Assembly (NCBI GenBank): GCA_946567425.1
Contig: CAMNXF010000003.1
Coordinates: forward strand, 62,001 to 126,000
Direction: 5' to 3'
DNA length: 64,000 bases
Source: an uncultured Clostridia bacterium
GTDB lineage: Bacteria > Bacillota > Clostridia > Oscillospirales > Ruminococcaceae
The notes under the pieces are model-generated. The model was not told the origin of the DNA and made no database searches. It saw only the letters and a list, made by a program, of their open reading frames with translations. This document shows positions 1 through 6,755 of the stretch, piece by piece; position 1 is the first letter of the stretch; each line of letters begins with the position of its first letter. The position numbers were made by a program, and so were the translations under genes.

Positions 1-97
1 TCACAGCCGAGGAAGAGGTATCGTATCCCTCCTCGTAGTCCATAAAGCCCTCGTTCTCGTCCCCCGTGCCGAAGATGCTCTTCAAAAAGTTTGCCAT
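1..97 (-). CDS. sepF: Cell division protein SepF, N-terminal fragment (runs off the window)
   Basis: The first 32 codons of a minus-strand gene whose remainder lies beyond position 1. The visible protein starts MANFLKSIFGTGDENEGF and continues with a Tyr/Glu/Asp-rich stretch, which fits the N-terminal membrane-binding helix and acidic linker of SepF, the protein that tethers FtsZ to the membrane and aligns the septum in Gram-positive bacteria. A strong AGGAGG site lies at 103-110. It directly follows yggS, the usual arrangement in the division cluster of Firmicutes. The conserved SepF core is not visible, so the call rests on the N-terminus and neighbourhood. Confidence 0.7.
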   Translation of the reverse strand, partial: MANFLKSIFGTGDENEGFMDYEEGYDTSSSAV

Positions 98-113
98 TTT
101 AATTTCCTCCCAA

Positions 114-815
114 TTATAAATATTTTCTGTACCCGAACAGCCCTGAACCTATCCGGATAATTGTGGCTCCGTGCCGTATTGCCGCCTCGTAGTCTCCCGA
201 CATTCCCATCGAGAGGGTATCGAACACCGAATTCTCTCTGTTATGCGCATTCTCGACCCTTATCTGCTCGAAAAGCCCATGCATTTCCGCAAAGACACTC
301 TCGTCACAGCCCGCAGGCGGTATTGTCATCAGACCTCTCAGTCTGATGTTCGGAAACTCGGCAACTTCCTCGCAGAACGCGCTTGCACCGTCTGCCGGAA
401 CGCCCCCCTTTGTTTCCTCCCCGCCGATGTTTATCTCGGCGAGTATATCCATAACTATCCCGTGCTGAGCCGCGCGGCGGTCAATCTCTTCCGCCAGCCG
501 CAGACTATCCACGGAATGTATCATTGATACCTTGTCAATAATGTATTTCACCTTGTTGGTCTGAAGTCCGCCGATAAAGTGAACCTCGGCAGGCTTATAG
601 ATCTCCCGCTTGTCCAGATACTCTTGAACGCGGTTTTCGCCCAACAGTGAAACTCCCAGTCCTATAACGTAATTTATCCGTTCGGGGCTGACGGTCTTGG
701 TCACCGCCATCAGCCGAACATCGCGCCCGGACTTGTCTATATTCTCGCAGATCTTGAGGTAATTCTCGCGAATGTCCTCAAATGTCGTCTGCGTGTTATC
801 CGATAACTTTTCCAT
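114..815 (-). CDS. yggS: YggS/PLPBP family pyridoxal phosphate homeostasis protein
   Basis: A 233-residue single-domain alanine-racemase-fold protein of normal family length. The PLP lysine is Lys40 in AVTKTVSPE. The GENRVQEYLDK motif (about 59-69), the HFIGGLQTNK motif (about 79-88) and the C-terminal RIGSGLFGYR complete the signature. The family binds PLP without known enzyme activity and buffers free PLP, which affects amino-acid pools. It sits directly upstream of sepF and overlaps the end of the HlyD-like gene by 20 bases, so it is probably co-translated within the operon. The ATG at 815 has no close Shine-Dalgarno site, so the exact start is less certain. Confidence 0.93.
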   Translation of the reverse strand: MEKLSDNTQTTFEDIRENYLKICENIDKSGRDVRLMAVTKTVSPERINYVIGLGVSLLGENRVQEYLDKREIYKPAEVHFIGGLQTNKVKYIIDKVSMIHSVDSLRLAEEIDRRAAQHGIVMDILAEINIGGEETKGGVPADGASAFCEEVAEFPNIRLRGLMTIPPAGCDESVFAEMHGLFEQIRVENAHNRENSVFDTLSMGMSGDYEAAIRHGATIIRIGSGLFGYRKYL

Positions 816-2010
816 CGTACAAATCTTTACCCTCGGTAACTATCCTGTCGTAGAGCTTCAGATAATCGTCGTCCTGTTCCTGTGTGCAGATAACGTAATC
901 CTCGCCCCAATAGACAACGTTCACCTTTTTGAACATCAGGTTCTGCCCGCGCACTATAAACACCCCACGCTCGTCCTTGTCGTTGTAGCGCAGAGCCTTT
1001 CTCGAAACGCGCAGACCGCCGTGACTGTTCACAGGCAACTTAAAATGCGCAGTTCTCCCCGCCGTTACCACCGAGTTGAGCTTATCGCATTCAAATATGT
1101 ATATCGCCTTGTTGTCCCCGCAATCCTTGACGGAAACGATGTCCGCGTCAATAAGATACGAACCAGAGCCGACACGCAGCCGAACCTCGCTCCCCTCGTA
1201 GAACCCGAACATATTTTCGGTATCGATCACTGCCGCAACGCGCCAGTGATAGTCCGCGATCAGCTTTCCAATAGCCTTTCCGTCGTGTGGTTTCTCGGGA
1301 GCGGCAATTATGCCGACTATTTTCTCCTCGGTAAGACTTTCTCCGCTCGCGTAGTCAAGTTCGCCCTCGTAGCCATCAACCTCGCTGACAAAGTAGCCCG
1401 CGCCGCCTGCGACAACTTCCTGTACACCGCCCGAAATGAGCGCATTAAGCTGACTTATCCGATTGCTGAGCGACTGCTTTTTCGCTGCGTAGCCGTTCGA
1501 TTCTTTAAGCGTTATCTCACGCTTGCACATTGCCTCCAGCAGATCGTTCTGCTTGTCGGCGGCAGCAAGAAGATCTCCGTTTATAATGTCTGCGATCATA
1601 CCCGAATGGCTCTCGTTTATCTGAACGGAAATAGCCTCAAGCTGGGAATTATCCGTGCCGACAAGCCTTTCGGCACTCTCAAGCACCGCAATCTGCCTTT
1701 CCAACAAGCTGATCTCCCTCAGATAAGCCACGTCGTTGTCGCTTTTATAGCGCCGCGCGATAACCGAGCTTTTGCCGACCTTGGAGCCGTCCTCCTGCTC
1801 ATAGCTTAATATTCCCGTGCCGCTGTTGTAAATAAGCGTCTCGTCGCGCAGGTATACTCCCTCGAACGGAACTTCCTCCTCGACATTGTAGACCAACGCC
1901 GTTTCCGTGGTCAGCTTTTCACCGCCCGCGAAAAATATCTGCCCAACCGCGACAAGAATGATAAACACGGACAAGGTCACGATTATGACCGTAGTCCAGC
2001 CCGAATTCAT
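796..2010 (-). CDS. HlyD-like membrane-anchored protein of the sepF cluster
   Basis: 404 residues: a short cytoplasmic N-terminus, one membrane segment (about 7-28), then an extracellular region with a beta/barrel-sandwich flank, a helical hairpin (about 90-190, rich in E/Q/L) and a second beta-rich part. This is the layout of HlyD-type adaptor proteins, and such proteins are often encoded beside yggS-sepF in Clostridia. The substrate or partner is unknown, and no ABC transporter is adjacent. It starts with ATG immediately after the hfq stop codon, with AGGAGG inside the end of hfq, so translation is coupled. The family label is fairly safe; the function is not. Confidence 0.75.
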   Translation of the reverse strand: MNSGWTTVIIVTLSVFIILVAVGQIFFAGGEKLTTETALVYNVEEEVPFEGVYLRDETLIYNSGTGILSYEQEDGSKVGKSSVIARRYKSDNDVAYLREISLLERQIAVLESAERLVGTDNSQLEAISVQINESHSGMIADIINGDLLAAADKQNDLLEAMCKREITLKESNGYAAKKQSLSNRISQLNALISGGVQEVVAGGAGYFVSEVDGYEGELDYASGESLTEEKIVGIIAAPEKPHDGKAIGKLIADYHWRVAAVIDTENMFGFYEGSEVRLRVGSGSYLIDADIVSVKDCGDNKAIYIFECDKLNSVVTAGRTAHFKLPVNSHGGLRVSRKALRYNDKDERGVFIVRGQNLMFKKVNVVYWGEDYVICTQEQDDDYLKLYDRIVTEGKDLYDGKVIG

Positions 2011-2256
2011 TTAGTCCTCCTCGGACTTTTCGTAAGCGTCGAGTATCGACACGGGCTTGAACGGTGTTATAGTCGAGATCGCGTGCTTGTATATCAGATT
2101 TTGTTTTCCGTCCGTATCGAGTACAACGATATAACTGTCAAACCCCTTGATTATACCCTTGAACTGAAAACCGTTAGTAATATAAATCGTTACGGGAATT
2201 TTGTCTTTCCTTGCCTGGTTGAGGAAAACGTCCTGTAAATTGATTTCTTTAGCCAT
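2011..2256 (-). CDS. hfq: RNA chaperone Hfq
   Basis: An 81-residue Sm-like protein starting [14 protein letters not shown]. The Sm1 region ([21 protein letters not shown]) and the Sm2 signature YKHAISTI are intact, and the acidic tail is short as in other Firmicutes. Hfq hexamers bind small RNAs and A-rich mRNA tails. An upstream in-frame ATG at 2301 exists, but the start at 2256 has an AAGGTG site at good distance and matches the family N-terminus. Hfq follows miaA, a very widespread gene pair, and its own extended -10 promoter is visible upstream. Confidence 0.95.
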   Translation of the reverse strand: MAKEINLQDVFLNQARKDKIPVTIYITNGFQFKGIIKGFDSYIVVLDTDGKQNLIYKHAISTITPFKPVSILDAYEKSEED

Positions 2257-2332
2257 TTTTATCACCTTTTCTCTCTGTATTGGATAAGCAGAATTTTCCA
2301 ACTTTTTCCTAAAGCCCCAACTATATAGTTCT

Positions 2333-2341
2333 AGTATAACA
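2333..2341 (-). promoter_or_regulatory. Extended -10 promoter for hfq
   Basis: On the minus strand this reads TGTTATACT, an extended -10 element (TGn followed by TATACT) about 70 bases before the hfq start. No good -35 hexamer is seen, as is usual for extended -10 promoters. It would give hfq, the HlyD-like gene, yggS and sepF a transcript independent of miaA. Confidence 0.45.
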
Positions 2342-2459
2342 TACTTTTCTAAAAAATGCTACTGTTTTTTTGGGTTTTTTAAAATTTTTTCACAGTTTTT
2401 TTTGTAAAATGGCCCATTTTATTCCATAATATGTATTGATTTCCAATATATGTAAATAT

Positions 2460-3395
2460 TCAGGGATAATTTTCACTCTCAATTATTTTTACCGCTTTTT
2501 CAATGATATCCGAAAAATCGTCATTTTTACCAACAATTATGTGTTTAATTCGTTCATCACGACGAAACCACGTCAATTGCCGCTTGGCGTACTGCCGCGT
2601 GCGGAGCTTCAACTCCTCCACACATTCCCCGAGCGTGCGTTCGCCGCGGAAGTACGGGTACAGCTCCTTGCAGCCGATAGCCTGCGCGGCTGTCGGGCGG
2701 TCGGGCTGCTCAAAGCATTTGCGCGCCTCGTCAAGCAAGCCGTTCTCCAGCATTACATCAACGCGCCTGTTTATGCGCTCGCGAAGCTGTTCCCTGTCCT
2801 CAAATTCAATGGTTATCATTATAAACTCATACGGGGAGGGGTTACGCCGCGACATTGCTTTAGCTTGTGAAATAGTATGCCCCGTTGTCTTGTAAACCTC
2901 CAGCGCGCGAATCACGCGTCCGACGTTGTTTTCGTGGAGCGTCGCAGCGGTCTCGGGGTCGACCTCGCGTAGCTTTTCGAGCAGCGCCGCGTTGCCGTTT
3001 TCCTCGGCGAACCTCCGCATTTCCTCGCGGTAGGCGAGGTCCTGTCGGCTGTCGTCGAACGTAAGATTATCCACAAACGAGCTGATATACAGCCCCGTGC
3101 CGCCGCATATTATCGGGGTTTTTCCGCGCGCGAAAATATCGCGGACGCACTTGTCGCACTGCCCGACGTAATCCGCGACCGAAAAACTCTCCGTTGGCTC
3201 GAGAAAGCCGAGCAGATGATGCGGTATTCCCTGCTGCTCCTCGGGAGTGGCTTTCGCGCTCGCCACGTCCATATCGGTGTATATCTGCATACTGTCCGCG
3301 GAGATGACCTCGCCGTCATAGCGCTTGGCAAGCTCTACTGCAAGCGCTGTCTTACCCGAGGCGGTCGGTCCGCATACTACAATTATTTTATTCAT
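2460..3395 (-). CDS. miaA: tRNA dimethylallyltransferase MiaA
   Basis: 311 residues, normal length. It transfers a dimethylallyl group to A37 of tRNAs reading UNN codons. Walker A GPTASGKT is at residues 9-16, followed by SADSMQIY (about 33-40), HHLLGF, GGTGLYISS, and the C-terminal TRQYAKRQLTWFRRD motif that contacts the tRNA. The neighbouring hfq and the more distant miaB, which methylthiolates the same nucleotide, fit the pathway. An AAGGCGG site precedes the ATG. The roughly 200 bases downstream are very AT-rich, with a weak hairpin (AAAATGG/CCATTTT near 2407-2421) but no clear terminator. Confidence 0.97.
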   Translation of the reverse strand: MNKIIVVCGPTASGKTALAVELAKRYDGEVISADSMQIYTDMDVASAKATPEEQQGIPHHLLGFLEPTESFSVADYVGQCDKCVRDIFARGKTPIICGGTGLYISSFVDNLTFDDSRQDLAYREEMRRFAEENGNAALLEKLREVDPETAATLHENNVGRVIRALEVYKTTGHTISQAKAMSRRNPSPYEFIMITIEFEDREQLRERINRRVDVMLENGLLDEARKCFEQPDRPTAAQAIGCKELYPYFRGERTLGECVEELKLRTRQYAKRQLTWFRRDERIKHIIVGKNDDFSDIIEKAVKIIESENYP

Positions 3396-3430
3396 AAAAA
3401 CCGCCTTATCGGAATCTTAAATTAATTTTC

Positions 3431-4045
3431 TTAATTTTTGCGGACGGGGTGGCGAATAACCGTCTTGCGCTTTTCAGGAGCGCATTTGTTCGGGTCGCTG
3501 ATGTAAATTTCGTGGTGAAGCCGTTCGCCGTTAATATCGTTTACACAGCCGTTTTCGGCGAGAAAAGCATCCATTGCGGCGACTGTCTTCGGCTCGTCAT
3601 TGTAGCTTCCGACGTGCATACACTGCACACACAAACCCTCGTCTACCGTTAAAAATTCGGCGGCGGAGCAGTCTATTTTCTTTTTCCGCGAAGCCTCCGC
3701 CTTTGCCCGCTCAAACACCTCCGCAGTAACGAAATCAGGCAGCCGCAGCACGGATATCCACCGAAAGCGTTTCTTGTTTTCGTATTCGGCATTCTCCCAA
3801 AAGCCCTCAAGCGGCGGCACCACAAAATCGAAATACCCGTTAATGAGGGTATCGCCGCGCTTGCTCATTTTTATGGTATACAATATTCCGTACAGCACCG
3901 AAACGGCGTTCTTATACACGCCGCCCTCCTCGTTGGGATCGCCCTCGCCGCGCACCGCCGCGTAGGTTATCAGCGGCACGGTTATCAACTCGGGAACGGT
4001 TTTCGGTTGGTACAGAGATTTGAACTCCTTTTTAAAATCGTATAT
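3431..4045 (-). CDS. GyrI-like small-molecule-binding domain protein
   Basis: About 205 residues resembling the stand-alone GyrI-like (SOUL/BacL-type) ligand-binding proteins: an N-terminal KKEFKSLYQPKTVPELI region, an ITYAAVRGEGDPNEEGGVY segment, CMHVGSYNDEPKTVAAMDAF, and the closing LHHEIYISDP motif. It has no DNA-binding domain. Such proteins are thought to bind aromatic or cationic small molecules; the ligand here is unknown. The start is a TTG at 4048 whose bases overlap the TGA stop of the TfoX-type gene (TTGA), with AAGGAG seven bases upstream, so the two are translationally coupled. Confidence 0.75.
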   Translation of the reverse strand: MYDFKKEFKSLYQPKTVPELITVPLITYAAVRGEGDPNEEGGVYKNAVSVLYGILYTIKMSKRGDTLINGYFDFVVPPLEGFWENAEYENKKRFRWISVLRLPDFVTAEVFERAKAEASRKKKIDCSAAEFLTVDEGLCVQCMHVGSYNDEPKTVAAMDAFLAENGCVNDINGERLHHEIYISDPNKCAPEKRKTVIRHPVRKN

Positions 4046-4386
4046 CAATTTATTTCTCCTTGTTTTTTTTTCGGTTTCTTCGGCTTTGGTTCGGGAAGCG
4101 CACTGTACGTTGCCATGACAAGATCCGTAAGGAATTCGCGGTCGTCAACGTTCTCCACGAAAAAATAATTTTTTGCGCCGTCATAGGGCGGCTTTTCGGG
4201 GAGTTTGGGGTAACGCGCCTTTGTCTCGGCAGTGATCTTCACGAAAAATTGATCGTCGCACACCAATGCGAAAATCTTTCCGTTGCAGTACAGTCCGTAC
4301 TCGCCAAACATCTTCTTAACGGTTATCCCGCCCGCGCCGCCGCACTGCTCCGCGACGTATTCAACAAATTCTATCTTTGATGACAT
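4045..4386 (-). CDS. TfoX/Sxy N-terminal domain protein
   Basis: 113 residues starting MSSKIEFVEYVAEQ with an AAAGGAGG site just upstream; an ATG at 4422 lacks such a site. The core contains KKMFGEYGLYCNGKIFALVCDD and the FFVKITAETKARYPKLP segment typical of the TfoX N-terminal domain, followed by a Lys/Pro-rich tail (KPKKPKKKQ). The domain occurs in the gamma-proteobacterial competence regulator Sxy but also as short stand-alone proteins of unknown role in Firmicutes; no competence function should be assumed. It lies in a run of small conserved genes with overlapping ends. Confidence 0.8.
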   Translation of the reverse strand: MSSKIEFVEYVAEQCGGAGGITVKKMFGEYGLYCNGKIFALVCDDQFFVKITAETKARYPKLPEKPPYDGAKNYFFVENVDDREFLTDLVMATYSALPEPKPKKPKKKQGEIN

Positions 4387-4397
4387 AGTTTCCTCCT

Positions 4398-4862
4398 TTA
4401 TTGTAATTTCGGAAATCCACATACATATTCCAAAGGCACGTCCATTCTTTTCGCAACCTGTTCATCGGTCATTCCTGTGTCACGAAACCGGTTTATGACC
4501 ACGTCCATTGCTTCTCCGACCTCAATTATATGACCATCGGGATCGTAAAATCTGATCACCCGCTGCCCCCAGCTATGCTCCCTGATACCGTGAACGTATT
4601 TTATATCAAAGCCTTGCAGACGTTTCATAAAAACATCGATATCCGTTTCTTCAAAATACAGCTCGATCGCGTTGTTACGCAAATTCACGCTTTTGCCGCC
4701 AATGAACTCTTTCCATGTGTCCAACGTCTGGAGCGATATCCCGCCTGTCAGCGTAACATTTGCACCAAAATCCGAGAGCACGTCCATTCCCAGAACATCA
4801 TGAAAAAAACGCTTGCTTTTCGCCATATCCTTGACCGCAATAAGTGTGCTCACGTATTTCAC
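4398..4862 (-). CDS. VOC superfamily (glyoxalase/bleomycin resistance-like) protein
   Basis: About 154 residues. The N-terminal half holds one glyoxalase-fold module: YVSTLIAVKDMAKSKRFFHD, GMDVLSDFG, VIRFYDPDGHIIEVGE. After it comes a C-terminal helical tail (VINRFRDTGMTDEQVAKRMD) common in this subfamily. Proposed metal ligands are only partly conserved, so the reaction cannot be predicted. I place the start at GTG 4862: it overlaps the TGA of the preceding gene (GTGA) and has AGGAGG eight bases upstream, whereas a GTG at 4883 would put that site inside the coding region. Confidence 0.8.
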   Translation of the reverse strand: MKYVSTLIAVKDMAKSKRFFHDVLGMDVLSDFGANVTLTGGISLQTLDTWKEFIGGKSVNLRNNAIELYFEETDIDVFMKRLQGFDIKYVHGIREHSWGQRVIRFYDPDGHIIEVGEAMDVVINRFRDTGMTDEQVAKRMDVPLEYVCGFPKLQ

Positions 4863-5419
4863 GAATTCGCCCACCTCCTGCACTGCTCAAGACGCTTGCC
4901 CTCGTCGCCCTGCTCCTTGTCGTAGGCAAAGTCGTTCGCCAGCTTGCACGGGAACTCCGCGCACTGTCCGCAATGCTCGTGACCCTTGCTCTCGCAGCTC
5001 GCCTTTACGGGACACTCGCCCCAGAACGGGTTGTCGATGTTCGTGCAGCCCTTGCAGCCCATACTCTCCCTGTATTTACATTCACCGCACAAAATTCCGC
5101 ATCTTGACTGTACCATCTCACGTTCCTCCTTATTCCGTGTTTTTTCACCGTACTTAATACCCGCCCACTCGGCGCATACGCGCAGCCGTCTGTCGTCTCC
5201 GTCGCCGTATTGAGTGTCGTAGGCTAACCCTTTCAGCTTCTCGCACGGGAATTCCGCGCATTCGCCGCAGTGAGCGTTCTCTTTGCCCTCGCAGCAATTT
5301 TTTACTTGGCACTCGCCGTGAAACAGGACTTTCTCGTTCACACAGCCGCGACAGCCCTGTGACTGTACGAACTCGCAGCCCTCGCACAGCATTCCGCACC
5401 TTGATTGCACTTCACTCAT
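4859..5419 (-). CDS. Tandem DUF3795 cysteine-rich protein
   Basis: 186 residues made of two homologous cysteine-rich modules. Module 1 (about 4-70) reads VQSRCGMLCEGCEF ... CRGC ... GECQVKNCC ... HCGECAEFPCEKL. Module 2 (about 105-180) reads VQSRCGILCGECKY ... CKGC ... GECPVKASC ... HCGQCAEFPCKLA. The cysteine spacing is the DUF3795 pattern, probably metal-binding; function unknown. The start at 5419 overlaps the preceding stop (ATGA). The internal Met opening module 2 (5118) is preceded by a perfect AAGGAGG site, so module 2 may also be made alone. The gene looks like an in-frame tandem duplication. Confidence 0.8.
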   Translation of the reverse strand: MSEVQSRCGMLCEGCEFVQSQGCRGCVNEKVLFHGECQVKNCCEGKENAHCGECAEFPCEKLKGLAYDTQYGDGDDRRLRVCAEWAGIKYGEKTRNKEEREMVQSRCGILCGECKYRESMGCKGCTNIDNPFWGECPVKASCESKGHEHCGQCAEFPCKLANDFAYDKEQGDEGKRLEQCRRWANS

Positions 5420-5874
5420 ACGCTCAGCTCCTTTTCCAGAAATTGCCTTATGAACCCGTTGTTTTCCTCCGAAAGCGAAAACATAAACGCCGTAATGCGG
5501 CACTTTTTGAAGACCTCCCCGTCCAGAGTAAACGTGTAGCCCATAGTGCACTTCGGATTGCACGCGGACGGGTCGAGCAGACGCTTGCACGGCGCGGCTT
5601 TAACAATGCCCGCTTTCATTTTCGGCGGCAGCGCGTTCAGCAGCTCGGGGTAGTCTCCCGCATGCGCGGCATAAATGCGTATCTTTGTGCCGGTCTTTCG
5701 CCGCACGAAATTCAAGAGCGTTTTTTTGTCCTTTATGTACGATACCATAAAGCCGCTCTTAGCTTCCTTGATATCGCATTTACAGCCGCTTTCCGTAAGG
5801 AATTTGTGAAGTTGGGAAACAAAATCCCTGTTCTGTTCCTCCACGCTTTGAAGGAACTCCTGATGATCCCGCAT
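5416..5874 (-). CDS. Conserved hypothetical protein, family not recognised
   Basis: 152 residues starting MRDHQEFLQSVEEQNRDF with an AGAGGTG site upstream; an earlier ATG at 5913 is unsupported. The protein is soluble with no signal peptide. Visible landmarks are a GFMVSYIKDKKTLLNFVRRK segment, KIRIYAAHAGDYPELL, a cysteine pair region LLDPSACNPKCTMGYTF, and FKKCRITAFMFSL near the end. It is coupled by a 4-base overlap to the double DUF3795 gene, which suggests a shared task. I do not recognise the family and assign no function. Confidence 0.7.
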   Translation of the reverse strand: MRDHQEFLQSVEEQNRDFVSQLHKFLTESGCKCDIKEAKSGFMVSYIKDKKTLLNFVRRKTGTKIRIYAAHAGDYPELLNALPPKMKAGIVKAAPCKRLLDPSACNPKCTMGYTFTLDGEVFKKCRITAFMFSLSEENNGFIRQFLEKELSV

Positions 5875-5960
5875 AGTACACCTCTTTATTATGTATTTAC
5901 CGCTGCGCGGCAAATACAGTGTATCATATTATTTCGGAAACGTCTTGTAAAAAAACGACA

Positions 5961-6755
5961 TTATCTGAGCTTTTTCGCGTAATCGAGCGCCTGTTTCGGG
6001 TTCATGAGATGTCGGCGGCGGAAGTCGTTCAGCAAGTGCGGCTGGTCGGCATATCCGTACTTCTCAACCGCGTCGAGGATATTAAAATCGGGACTCGTTA
6101 TCATCTCCTGCCAGAGCAGCTGATAGCGTACCAGCGATGAGAACGCTTTCGGCGATACGCCCGCCGCCGCTGCAAAAATGCGCTCCAGCTTCCGCGCCGA
6201 GACCGTAGTGTAATCGCACAGCTCCGATATTCCGAGCGAGCCGCGTCTGTCGATTATGAAGTCGACCGCGTTCAGCAGATTATTGTCTGCGCGTATTCCG
6301 TCAAGGCGTTTCAGAAATGTATTTTCGGCAGCGGCAGCGCGTTCTTCAAAGGTTTTCGCAGCGGCGATATACGGCGCAAGCTCCGCGCCGAGATATCCGA
6401 AAAACTCTTCCGTCGGAAACGCGCCGTTCTTGCTGCCCGCAAAGCTGCGCTCGGCGAACAAATGCGCCGTCCAAGCGTAGAAACGCACCCCGAAAAGCTC
6501 CGTGCCGCCGTTCGCCGAGTAAAACGAATTTTCGTCCAAAGCGCAGAAAAAGCCGTTGTTCTCCGTGCCGTCTATCCTGAAAATAATGTCCATGCAGGTA
6601 TCGGGGATGACCAACAGCTCACGAGCGGTCTTGCGTTCCGTCCAGAAGCAGCGGATATACGGTGAGAGCGCCGCGCACGGGGCGCTCTCGCGGTAGTCCT
6701 CGCGCCCGAACGGCGTGGATAAGATAGGGCGGTATTTTTGGGAAAGTGCGATCAT
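5961..6755 (-). CDS. AraC-family transcriptional regulator
   Basis: 264 residues. The N-terminal part (about 15-140: YIRCFWTERK, LLVIPDTCMDIIFRID, LFGVRFYAWTAHLF) is an AraC effector-binding domain of the type with a DUF6597-like start. The C-terminal third has two helix-turn-helix motifs: ISELCDYTTVSARKLERIFA and the second ending AVEKYGYADQPHLLNDFRRR. The ATG at 6755 overlaps the mutL stop (ATGA) with a GGGAG site, so it is co-translated with mutL even though a mismatch-repair link is not expected. The target genes and ligand are unknown. Confidence 0.88.
   Translation of the reverse strand: MIALSQKYRPILSTPFGREDYRESAPCAALSPYIRCFWTERKTARELLVIPDTCMDIIFRIDGTENNGFFCALDENSFYSANGGTELFGVRFYAWTAHLFAERSFAGSKNGAFPTEEFFGYLGAELAPYIAAAKTFEERAAAAENTFLKRLDGIRADNNLLNAVDFIIDRRGSLGISELCDYTTVSARKLERIFAAAAGVSPKAFSSLVRYQLLWQEMITSPDFNILDAVEKYGYADQPHLLNDFRRRHLMNPKQALDYAKKLR

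Noticed and set aside
4045..4386. Competence regulator TfoX
   Set aside because: Only the N-terminal domain is present and the organism is not a gamma-proteobacterium; comF nearby does not prove competence.
4398..4862. Antibiotic-resistance assignment for the VOC protein
   Set aside because: The VOC fold alone does not show resistance; the metal ligands are incomplete and the context is housekeeping.
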